Assembly (NCBI GenBank): GCA_022823145.1
Contig: JAJDXS010000010.1
Location: 1 to 64,000, forward strand
Direction of reading: 5' to 3'
Length of the DNA: 64,000 nt
Origin: Gemmatimonadota bacterium
GTDB lineage: Bacteria > Gemmatimonadota > Gemmatimonadetes > Longimicrobiales > Gaopeijiaceae
This document shows, one piece after another, positions 22,598-30,386 of the stretch. Made by a program: the position numbers and the translations under genes. The stretch's first letter is position 1; each line of letters starts with the position of its first letter. The notes below the pieces were generated by a model. It was given only the letters and a program-made list of their open reading frames with translations, was not told where the DNA came from and did no database searches.

Positions 22598-23774
22598 CCG
22601 GCTCGAAGAACCGGTAGTGCTCGAGCATGAACTTCCGGATCACCCGCGCGGCCTTGTTGGAATAGTCGAGCCGGCTCTGGAAGGTGTCGCGGATGCCGCC
22701 GTAGTGATGTTCGAGCTGGATGCCGCTGACGACGTCGGCGTCGTTGACGGACCCGTGTTCGCGCGTGTTGTAGCCCCCGCGGAAGTAGGGCGCGTCACCG
22801 GGGCCGGGAGTGTCGGGGCTCGGCACGGAGGGGATGCCTTCGTCGGCCAGAAGACCCCCGAACGAGGTCGGGCCGCGCAGCAACTGCGAGAACGGAATCG
22901 GCGAAGTGCGGCCCAGGTCCCGGATGCTCGTCCGCGCCACGACCTCAAGCGAATTGAGCGCAATGTCGGGCCGGTTGAGTTCTTCGGCGGTCAGCAGGTA
23001 CCCCAGCTCCACCTGGTCGATGTCGTGGCCGTGGCCGTGGATGTCGAAGTACAGCCCCTTTCCGTATTCTCCCGCGACAGCCGCGCGTGCCACCCTGATC
23101 CACTCCTGGAACTCGGTCCAGGACTGCTCGGCGTACGGGTTCTCCTGGGCGGCTTCCACGATCTCGCGGTTGGCGTCGAGCTTGCTGCGGTGCAGGTGGG
23201 ACAGAATGACATGCGGGGCATGGCCGGTGAGATTGACCAGCGCCCGGCTCATCGCGAGGGTCAGCTCCAGCGAGTTCCGGTCGTTGATGACGACGCCGAA
23301 GGTGCGGTTGGGGATCTCGCCCGGCTGGAGTGCACCGCCGTGCGCGCTGGACAGGATCACCGGCAGCTCGCCGGGGATGTACTCGACATAGTCATTGCGG
23401 CCGAAGTAGCTCCTGCCGGGCTCGAAGCTGCCGATGTGCGGAGGGATGTACACCTCCAGCCGTGCCGAGCCGCTCGCGCCGCCAGCCGTCGCGGTCACGG
23501 TGGCGAGTCCGCCCGAGATCGCGGTGACGAAGCCGTCGGCCGTGATCGAGGCAACCGAGGATTCGTCAATGGACCACTCGGGCGTGATCGAAACGATCGT
23601 GCCCTCGGCGTCGCGTCCTCTGGCCAGGTACCGATCTCCGTCGCCCTCGCCGACGAGGAGCATTTCGCCCGGCACCACCTCGATGCTGGCGACGCTCGGC
23701 TCGGTCGGTGAGTCGCCGCCGCAGCCGAGGGTGACGAAGGCCGACAGCATGCAGACACGGAGGCGCTTCGGCAT
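22590..23774 (-). CDS. Ig-like lipoprotein with N-formylglutamate amidohydrolase-like domain
   Basis: The protein of 394 residues starts at ATG 23774 (PKRLRVCMLSAFVTLGC, a lipobox). Residues 25-110 are a Big_2-type Ig-like domain (SIEVVPGEMLLVGEGDGDR... ITADGFVTAISGGLATVTA). Residues 120-390 match the N-formylglutamate amidohydrolase/FGase family: ILSSAHGGALQPGEIPNR near the start, VINDRNSLELTLAMSRAL, and IHGHGHDIDQVELGY, giving several His/Asp candidates for a zinc site. The true substrate may be another N-acyl compound. The track start 23816 has no signal peptide. The gene overlaps AlkD by 8 bases and follows the PQQ dehydrogenase by 7. Confidence 0.75.
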   Translation of the reverse strand: MPKRLRVCMLSAFVTLGCGGDSPTEPSVASIEVVPGEMLLVGEGDGDRYLARGRDAEGTIVSITPEWSIDESSVASITADGFVTAISGGLATVTATAGGASGSARLEVYIPPHIGSFEPGRSYFGRNDYVEYIPGELPVILSSAHGGALQPGEIPNRTFGVVINDRNSLELTLAMSRALVNLTGHAPHVILSHLHRSKLDANREIVEAAQENPYAEQSWTEFQEWIRVARAAVAGEYGKGLYFDIHGHGHDIDQVELGYLLTAEELNRPDIALNSLEVVARTSIRDLGRTSPIPFSQLLRGPTSFGGLLADEGIPSVPSPDTPGPGDAPYFRGGYNTREHGSVNDADVVSGIQLEHHYGGIRDTFQSRLDYSNKAARVIRKFMLEHYRFFEPGG

Positions 23775-23781
23775 AGTCCGA

Positions 23782-25722
23782 CTACCCCGGCAGTCCGAAG
23801 GCGACCAGCGTTCCACCTTCCCGGCCGCCCGTGGCGACTACCACCAGCTGGCGCCCGTCCCGCGTCCGGAAGGTCATGGGGTTCGCATAGCCGGGCGCCG
23901 GAAGGCGGCCCTCCCAGAGCACTTCGCCGTCACTGGCGTCGAAGGCGTACAGTACGTCGGAGCCGCCGGTGAGGAAAACCAGACCGCCCGCGGTGACGAA
24001 GGGTCCGGGCGGCGCCACCACGCCGAGCCGGGCAGGCAACGCGATGCCCTCGAGCGCGGGATTGTCCCTGACCTCGGGCCGCTCGCCGACCGCTTCCTGC
24101 CAGACGATCTCTCCCGCGTTCATGTCGATGGCGGTCAGCGTGCCCCACGGCGGGTTCGAGATCGGGAGGCCGGAGACGCGCAGCGTGCGGGGTGCGCCCC
24201 GGTCGATGCCGTAGTCCGCGACGGTGGTTTCCGGGTCGGCGGGTGCGATCTTGAGCAGGCTGGGCTCCTCCGACGACTTGACGTAGAGGAAGCCGGAGCG
24301 GGGGTCGAAGGCGGCGCCCCCCCAGTTGCCCCCACCCAGGATCCCCGGCATCGCAATGGTGCCCTCGAGCGAGGGAGGCTCGAAGAGGGGGCCGAAGCGG
24401 TACGCCGCCGTGAGTTGCTCGGCCTGGCGGCGCAGTTCGGGAGTCAGGTCGATCAGGTCGTCGGGCGTGAAGCCTTGCTTCGCGAAGGGAGGCGGGCGGG
24501 TGGGGAAGGGCTGGGTGGCGGCGGAGACCTCGCCGGGCACGTCGCTCACCGGGACCGGACGTTCCACGATGGGCCACACGGGCTCGCCGGTCCCGCGGTC
24601 GAAGGTGTAGACGAATCCGGTCTTTCCCGCGACCACGACCGCGTCCACCGCCTCGCCGTCGCGCTCCACCGTCAGGAGCACGGGGGCGCCCGGAAGGTCG
24701 AAGTCCCAGAGCCCGTGATGGATGGTCTGGAAGTGCCAGGCCAGGTCGCCGGTGCGGGCGTCCAGAGCGACGAGCGCCTCAGCGTAGAGGTTGTCCCCCT
24801 TCCGGTGGCCTCCGTAGTAGTCGTTGGACGGAGTGCCGATGCCCGCGTAGAGCAGCCCGCGCTCCTCGTCCACCACCATCGGCGCCCACGCGTTGGTGTG
24901 CCCGGTGTAGTCCCAGCTCCCGTCCTCCCAGGTCTCGTTGCCTGGTTCGCCGGGCTGCGGGATCAGGTTGAAGGACCATGCCAGTTCGCCGGTGCGGACA
25001 TCGAAGGCCTGGATGTTGCCAGGCGGATCGCGCGGGTACACGAAGCCGTCCCACACCCCGTTGCCGATGATCAGCAGATCCTCGAAGACCACCGGCGGCG
25101 AAGTCTGCGTGTAGTGGAGCCGGTTGGTGCGCCACAACAGCTTCTCGGTGAGGTCGATCTCGCCGCGATGCCCGAAGGACTCGATCGGCTCGCCGGTGGC
25201 GCCGTCGATCGCGATCAGCCGCCACCGCGTGTTCAGGAAGATCCGCCGCCCGTCGGATCCGTTCCAGACCGCGACGCCGCGATGCACGAATCCCGTTCCG
25301 TTGGGAGGCTGTCCCCATTCGACCGTCCGCGGGTCGAAGTCCCAGATCACCTCGCCGCTGCTGCCGTCCAGGGCGATGACGCGGTTGTAGGGGGTGGTGA
25401 AGTAGAGGGTGTCGTTGAAGGCCAACGGAGTCGCCTCGAAGTTGCCGGGGCGCACCTGCTGGCCGCGAATGGGAGCGATCGGTCCCGGGATTGGGGATTC
25501 ACCCGTCTCCCACTGCCACGCAACCTCGAGCCCACCGACATTCTCCGGCGTGATGCGGTCGAGGGGGGAGAACTTGCTGCCGCCGGCGTCGCGGCCGTAG
25601 GCGGGCCAGTCGCCATCGCCGTACCCGTCCGGCGCGGCGGGTGCGCAAACGGTGATCGCGACCACCGAGGCGAGACTCAGGAGCGGCGGGAACCACGTCG
25701 CCGTGCGCGGTGTGGGCGCCAT
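23782..25722 (-). CDS. PQQ-dependent quinoprotein dehydrogenase (outer-membrane/periplasmic)
   Basis: The 646-residue protein begins at ATG 25722 with a signal (TWFPPLLSLASVVAITVCAP) and GGAAAGG upstream. The mature part is an eight-bladed propeller of the membrane/soluble glucose or alcohol dehydrogenase type: WPAYGRDAGGSKFSPLDRIT at the start, then WQWETGESPIPG and TWEDGSWDYTGHTNAWAP, and blades with repeated W motifs (GDLAWHFQTIHHGLWDFDLP). No cytochrome c motif CxxCH is present, so electrons would go to a quinone or a separate acceptor. The 7-base gap to the next gene indicates an operon. Substrate (sugar, alcohol) not decided. Confidence 0.85.
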   Translation of the reverse strand: MAPTPRTATWFPPLLSLASVVAITVCAPAAPDGYGDGDWPAYGRDAGGSKFSPLDRITPENVGGLEVAWQWETGESPIPGPIAPIRGQQVRPGNFEATPLAFNDTLYFTTPYNRVIALDGSSGEVIWDFDPRTVEWGQPPNGTGFVHRGVAVWNGSDGRRIFLNTRWRLIAIDGATGEPIESFGHRGEIDLTEKLLWRTNRLHYTQTSPPVVFEDLLIIGNGVWDGFVYPRDPPGNIQAFDVRTGELAWSFNLIPQPGEPGNETWEDGSWDYTGHTNAWAPMVVDEERGLLYAGIGTPSNDYYGGHRKGDNLYAEALVALDARTGDLAWHFQTIHHGLWDFDLPGAPVLLTVERDGEAVDAVVVAGKTGFVYTFDRGTGEPVWPIVERPVPVSDVPGEVSAATQPFPTRPPPFAKQGFTPDDLIDLTPELRRQAEQLTAAYRFGPLFEPPSLEGTIAMPGILGGGNWGGAAFDPRSGFLYVKSSEEPSLLKIAPADPETTVADYGIDRGAPRTLRVSGLPISNPPWGTLTAIDMNAGEIVWQEAVGERPEVRDNPALEGIALPARLGVVAPPGPFVTAGGLVFLTGGSDVLYAFDASDGEVLWEGRLPAPGYANPMTFRTRDGRQLVVVATGGREGGTLVAFGLPG

Positions 25723-25888
25723 GGGGCCTTTCCGTTGCAGTAGGAGTCGACGGCCATGCACCAATAGCCCGATGGGCCCACGATGGTCAAACTGTTGTCG
25801 CCCGGTGACCCCGGTGACCGGGGATTCTACCGGAACCACTTCCCGGAGCTCGCCGGGCGCATGCCTGCCGGCGGGAAAGAGCGCCGGC

Positions 25889-27772
25889 CTACCGATCGCG
25901 CTCCTCTCTGATTTCGCTCAGTTCCTGGCGAATCGAAGCCAGCGTGGTTCGCATGTAGCCCACGTCGAGCGCCTCGTCCACCGCCTCGATCAGGCGGTTC
26001 CGCTCGCGCATGAGCACCGGCACCGCAAAGCCGCGCCGGTCGCTGTCGGCTTCTTCGTCCACCAGAATCCGGGCCGGGGCCAGGCCGGGAAGCGGCCCCA
26101 GGCTGACGCCGGGATCGGGGTGGTAGTCGTTCAGGGGCACGTACATGACCCGGTGCAGCGGCCGCACGAAGGCCACCTGGTCGACGGCTCCGATCTCGCC
26201 CGCGTTGGCCCGTTCGTCCAGATCTGCCGCGACCCTCCGCAGGCGCTCCATGCGGTTCCCCAGGTGGCGGTCCAGTTGCAGCGCACCGCCGGCCGCCTCT
26301 TCGCGGACCGTGATCGCGGCCGCCAGCGCCTCGACCTGCGCGGCCAGGCTGACCGGGTAGCGCGCCCCGGCCAGCATCTCGGCCAGGGCATGGGCGTAGA
26401 TGTCGGTGTCGGTCTTCAGGACGTCGCCGTCGATCTTGTCGTAGGTGTCCTCGTTGGTGTGCCACCACCAGTAGCCGCCGTCCTCGGCGAGGCGCGTGTG
26501 ATTGAACTGCAGCAGTGGCAGTCCGACCCCGTTGAAGGCCTGGTCCGAATTGCGGCCCGGCCGCGACGGCGAGATCTCTACGCCCTGCGTCTCCGCCATC
26601 ACGCGGCTGGCAAAGGGCTGGAAGGCCTCGGACGCGGAGGCGCCGAAGCGCCTGGCGCCGATCTGCCCGACGCCATCGATGTTCATGTAGGCGAGGCCGC
26701 GGGCACGCAACTCGGTGAAGAACTCGTCGGCGAACCAGGTCGACCCGGCGTAGCGCGCGTTGCTGTGGCCGGGCCACCACGCGACCACCAGGCCGTGCCG
26801 CAACCGGTCGCGCACGTCGTGGAAGGCCAGCGCCATCGCCAGCATGGCCGCGTTCGACGCGGCCTCGTCGGTCGCGCCGTGGTACCACCCGTCGATGTGG
26901 CCGCCCAGCACCACGTACGGTGCGTTCTCCACGCCGGCCGGCTCGATCGTCGCAAGCGCGAGGCGCATCGTCTTCCACCCCGTCGCGACCTCGGTCTCGA
27001 CGCGCAGCTCGACCGGCCCCTCCGCCATCAGGGCGCGCAACTCCTCTCCCGCGCCGCGCATGATCTGCGCCACCGGGATCCGCGGCAGCCGGTGGTGGTT
27101 CATCAGCGACGGGCTGCCCCACGTGGAGGTCACGATGAGCTCGTTGAGGCGCTCCTCGGGGTTGACGAAGACGACCGCCGCCGCGCCCATGCGTTCCAGC
27201 GCGATCGTGGGGACGTTGCGGGGCTGGCCGTCCACGATGGCGACCCTGCCGCCCAGGTCGGGGAGGTCGGCGCCGAACTCCTCGCCCTCGATGACGAGAC
27301 GCTCCCCGGTGCCGGTCTCGAGCCGCGGCAGGTCCGCGAGCGTGCCCATGTCGACGACCTCGGCGACGGTGCCCTGCGACGAAGCCGAATAGGCCATGGT
27401 GATCGCAGGCGGGGAAAAGTCGGTGCCGGGGACGGTGACGGTGGCCGAGACGGGGTCGCTCGCGTAGGCGGCGAGCTCGTGCACGAGGACCGGAACGCCT
27501 CGCGCCTCCAGCGTGGCCACGATCGTGTCGATCGCGGCGTTCTCGCCGGGTCCCCCCGACGGGCGCTCGTGCTCGGCGATCATGGCGGAGTACGTCATGA
27601 GCGCGTCGGTGGTGATCGCGTCCTTGACCGACTGCGCGAGGGCTTCGACCTCGGCGGTGGTGGGCGCGGGGGCGTCGGCGGTGCAGGAGGCGAGGAAGAG
27701 CAGTCCGTGGACTGCCAGGACTGCAGGCGCCGCCGTCAGGGCCGCTCTTGAGGCCGGAGGTCCTTTTCTCAT
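25889..27772 (-). CDS. M28-family peptidase with PA insert, non-canonical catalytic segment
   Basis: A lipoprotein signal (VLAVHGLLFLASC) begins the 627-residue protein. A PA (protease-associated) insert lies around residues 150-260 (LPDLGGRVAIVDGQPRNVPT). The M28 zinc segment is GGHIDGWYHGATDEAASNAA, giving His and Asp ligands, and later MNIDGVG and WWWHTNEDTYDKID. In canonical M28 enzymes a Glu-Glu pair follows (AEExGLxGS); here the corresponding segment is GHSNARYAGST at about residue 332. This fits a known divergent M28-like subfamily. It should still bind one or two zinc ions; activity is uncertain. The 3-prime neighbour is the NTF2-like gene on the 5-prime side, with ATGA overlap. Confidence 0.75.
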   Translation of the reverse strand: MRKGPPASRAALTAAPAVLAVHGLLFLASCTADAPAPTTAEVEALAQSVKDAITTDALMTYSAMIAEHERPSGGPGENAAIDTIVATLEARGVPVLVHELAAYASDPVSATVTVPGTDFSPPAITMAYSASSQGTVAEVVDMGTLADLPRLETGTGERLVIEGEEFGADLPDLGGRVAIVDGQPRNVPTIALERMGAAAVVFVNPEERLNELIVTSTWGSPSLMNHHRLPRIPVAQIMRGAGEELRALMAEGPVELRVETEVATGWKTMRLALATIEPAGVENAPYVVLGGHIDGWYHGATDEAASNAAMLAMALAFHDVRDRLRHGLVVAWWPGHSNARYAGSTWFADEFFTELRARGLAYMNIDGVGQIGARRFGASASEAFQPFASRVMAETQGVEISPSRPGRNSDQAFNGVGLPLLQFNHTRLAEDGGYWWWHTNEDTYDKIDGDVLKTDTDIYAHALAEMLAGARYPVSLAAQVEALAAAITVREEAAGGALQLDRHLGNRMERLRRVAADLDERANAGEIGAVDQVAFVRPLHRVMYVPLNDYHPDPGVSLGPLPGLAPARILVDEEADSDRRGFAVPVLMRERNRLIEAVDEALDVGYMRTTLASIRQELSEIREERDR

Positions 27773-28323
27773 ATGCCATCGGACTCCTGCGCGGGCTCGC
27801 GTCCAGGGGGATAGAAGCAGTCCTCGCGGTGCATCGTGTCAATGAGCTGGGTGATCTGCCAGCCGGTGTCGCTCCTGTAGAGCTGGAATCCCTCCCAGCC
27901 GCAGTGCGAGAACTCCTCGTCGCGGTAGAAGGCGTAACGGGTCCACATCTGGGCGAGGCGACCGTCGATCTGCACGGTCCAGTCCCAGACGGGCTCATCG
28001 TAGACCTCGTCGCGGGGCTGACCGATCATCTCGATGAAGCCGTCGGCGGGCCGGAAGCTGATTCCGTCCTCGCCGGCGCGGCCGAGTCGGGCGTCGGGGT
28101 GGAAAACCGCCCTTGCCATCTCGCTGTCGCCGACACGCATGGCCTCGAAGAGCTGTTCGACCGCGGCCACGACGGCGACTTCCTCGGGGTGGGGCGCCGG
28201 AGTGGCGGTTTCGCTACCGGCGACGGTTGCGTCCGCGTCCGGCGATTCGGCGGCCGGGGTGCAGGCTGCCGCGAGCAGCAGTCCGGCGGTGACGGCAGTG
28301 ATGGCCATGGTCTCGAATGTCAT
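27769..28323 (-). CDS. NTF2/SnoaL-like lipoprotein
   Basis: Residues 1-22 form a lipoprotein signal (TMAITAVTAGLLLAAAC). The rest is an NTF2-like cone (DUF4440/lumazine-binding-like): EVAVVAAVEQLFEAMRVGDS, MARAVFHPDARL, DGFIEMIG and WDWTVQIDGRLAQMWTRY. These are small beta-alpha cones that bind or isomerise small molecules. It overlaps the following M28 gene by four bases (ATGA), so both are one unit. Substrate unknown. Confidence 0.75.
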   Translation of the reverse strand: MTFETMAITAVTAGLLLAAACTPAAESPDADATVAGSETATPAPHPEEVAVVAAVEQLFEAMRVGDSEMARAVFHPDARLGRAGEDGISFRPADGFIEMIGQPRDEVYDEPVWDWTVQIDGRLAQMWTRYAFYRDEEFSHCGWEGFQLYRSDTGWQITQLIDTMHREDCFYPPGREPAQESDGI

Positions 28324-28579
28324 CGGGTGTGCCTCCTTGGGGGGGATCGGAATCGGTCACGGGGTCGTTGTCCGGTCAATATCTGGGCAACAGGGGGAGG
28401 GGACCAGAGTGCAAGCCACAGCAACCAGTGTCGGATGACGACGCAAGATGCCGGATTGCCGCACGGAATGAACCGCGACTCTTGCGAAGAAGCCGGTTCG
28501 CACCTTCTGTTGGAGGATGAGCCCAATCCTTTTCGCTACAGCCCCCGCGACGGCGGGGCGCGTCCATGGAGGTATACCC

Positions 28580-30295
28580 ATGACGGCGATCCACCGCGCT
28601 TCAAGGCTCCGCTCCGGAGCGCTGGCCGTTCTCGGACTTCTCTTCCTGGTACAGCCAGCCTCACCACAGAACGTCAGGATGCCCAGCACGCTTCGCTACG
28701 GCTCGGGTCTGCTGGACATCCCCGTGGCGTCCGTGCTGCCGCACATGACCTTCACCGCCACCTATTCGGGCTTCACCGCGTCGATCCCCGACTTTGTGAT
28801 CGTGGACCCGATGGGCAACTTCATCACGGTGGGACCGTCATACGAGAAGTGGTTGTCGGACGCATCCGTGGCGATCGGACTCTTCGACCGGGTCGAGTTG
28901 GGTGCGTCGCTCCAGCACTTCGCGGCGGCCGAGGACGGGGGCAATCTCTTCGGAGGCTTCGCGCGCGTGTCGCTCATGCCGAGTTCGGTCAACAACTTCG
29001 ACCTGGCCGTCGGGGCGCGCTACACGAATTCCCCGACCTTCGGTGACCGGTACGCGTACGACTTCCAGCCCAACCGCCTTGGCTACCCCGATTCGCGGCT
29101 CCATGCGGATGTGGGCGACGAGGAGTACAGCGCGAACCTGAGCCCGTACGCCGTAGCAACGGCGCATCTGCCGGTTTCGGACGCCAGCGCGATCAGCCTG
29201 ACCGGGGGATGGGGCTCCGGGGTATTCTCTGCCGGGGGCGGCCAGGAACTGGACAGTTTTCACCATGACGGCAGTTCGGGCGGAATCTTTGCCGGGGCCG
29301 GGATTCACATCGGCATGGGCGGACGCCGCCAACTGAACCTGGTGGGTGAATACAACGGATTCGACATGAATGCGGGCGTGCAGCTCGACCTCGGCTACGT
29401 CCGGGTCGGCGGTTTTGCGCTCGGCGTCGCGCACGACGGCTCATCCACCTTCCGCTCCCGCAAGTTCGGGGTGATGGGCACGATCGCCCTGCCGTCGAAC
29501 AAGGCCGACACCGTGATCACCCCGTACACGGTCACCGTGGTCGACACGACCGTGACCATGCGCGCGGTCATCACGGCCGACACCACGGTCGAGGGCCGTG
29601 CGCTTGCCGCCAGCGACCGCGCGACCCTCGATGCAATGATCCTCTTCGAGTTCGACCAGGCCGACCTGACCGAGACGGGACAGTCCCAGGTGCAGGCCAA
29701 ATCGGCCATCCTGAGGAACAACCCGGGCGTGGAAATCAGCATCGAGGGGCATGCCGACGAGATCGGGACCGAGCAGTACAACATCGACCTGGGCATGGAG
29801 CGCGCCAACGCCGTGGTGGAGGCCCTGACGGGAGGCGGGATCGGGTCGGGACGCCTCTCCGCCATGTCGCACGGCGAGAGCATGCCGCTGACGCCGGGCC
29901 GCAGCGCCGAGGCCCGGACGCAGAACCGGCGCGTGGAATTCACCATCACGCGCGAGACGACTCCGGAAACGGTGATCACGGCAGACACGACCATGGTTCC
30001 CGATACGACGTTCACGGAACGGCAGATCGAGATGGCGGATACCGTGGTCACGCCGGCGCGGTGGAGCTACAACGGCGATGCCGGCAGCGCCGATGAGCCG
30101 GGTGCCGGGCTCGACCTCGAGCAGGGGGTCCAGGTCGCGATGCTGGGCTCGGGAGCCGGATTGCCGGCGGCTTCGGCACGTGGGGTCGCTGCGTTCCGCG
30201 GCGGGCCCGAGAGCGGCGTGGCTGTGAAGGCAGGATTCGCACCGGTCGCTCGTGGGGTAACGCCGTTCCCGGCGCCGAGGAGGGCGATGGGCTAG
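28580..30295 (+). CDS. Outer-membrane beta-barrel plus OmpA-like peptidoglycan-binding domain
   Basis: Signal peptide (SRLRSGALAVLGLLFLVQPA, SPQ) starts at ATG 28580 with GGAGG eight bases upstream. Residues 30-320 look like an outer-membrane beta-barrel or porin-like part (RYTNSPTFGDRYAYDF, AGAGIHIGMGGRRQLNLVGEY). Residues about 353-460 form the OmpA/MotB peptidoglycan-binding domain with FEFDQADLTETG, GHADEIGTEQYN and NRRVEFTITRE. It links the outer membrane to the cell wall. The last about 90 residues are Thr/Asp-rich repeats of EITADTT type then a Gly/Ala tail of no known function. A strong hairpin terminator follows. Confidence 0.85.
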   Translation: MTAIHRASRLRSGALAVLGLLFLVQPASPQNVRMPSTLRYGSGLLDIPVASVLPHMTFTATYSGFTASIPDFVIVDPMGNFITVGPSYEKWLSDASVAIGLFDRVELGASLQHFAAAEDGGNLFGGFARVSLMPSSVNNFDLAVGARYTNSPTFGDRYAYDFQPNRLGYPDSRLHADVGDEEYSANLSPYAVATAHLPVSDASAISLTGGWGSGVFSAGGGQELDSFHHDGSSGGIFAGAGIHIGMGGRRQLNLVGEYNGFDMNAGVQLDLGYVRVGGFALGVAHDGSSTFRSRKFGVMGTIALPSNKADTVITPYTVTVVDTTVTMRAVITADTTVEGRALAASDRATLDAMILFEFDQADLTETGQSQVQAKSAILRNNPGVEISIEGHADEIGTEQYNIDLGMERANAVVEALTGGGIGSGRLSAMSHGESMPLTPGRSAEARTQNRRVEFTITRETTPETVITADTTMVPDTTFTERQIEMADTVVTPARWSYNGDAGSADEPGAGLDLEQGVQVAMLGSGAGLPAASARGVAAFRGGPESGVAVKAGFAPVARGVTPFPAPRRAMG

Positions 30296-30323
30296 CAGTC
30301 CGTGGCCGGCCCGAACGAGCCAC

Positions 30324-30361
30324 AAGGGCCCGGGGCGCTGCGGAGCGCGCCCCGGGCCCTT
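30324..30361. terminator. Bidirectional hairpin terminator
   Basis: AAGGGCCCGGGGCGC pairs perfectly over 15 base pairs with GCGCCCCGGGCCCTT around an 8-base loop. It lies between the convergent OmpA gene and the S9 peptidase gene and would work for either. Thymine tracts are weak on both sides. Confidence 0.75.
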
Positions 30362-30386
30362 GTTCGTTGTCGGGTGTGTGCGGCTG

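Noticed and set aside
25827-27998. Minus ORF of 723 residues
   Set aside because: It runs in another frame across the M28 gene with GC-rich, repetitive Arg/Gly composition; no domain.
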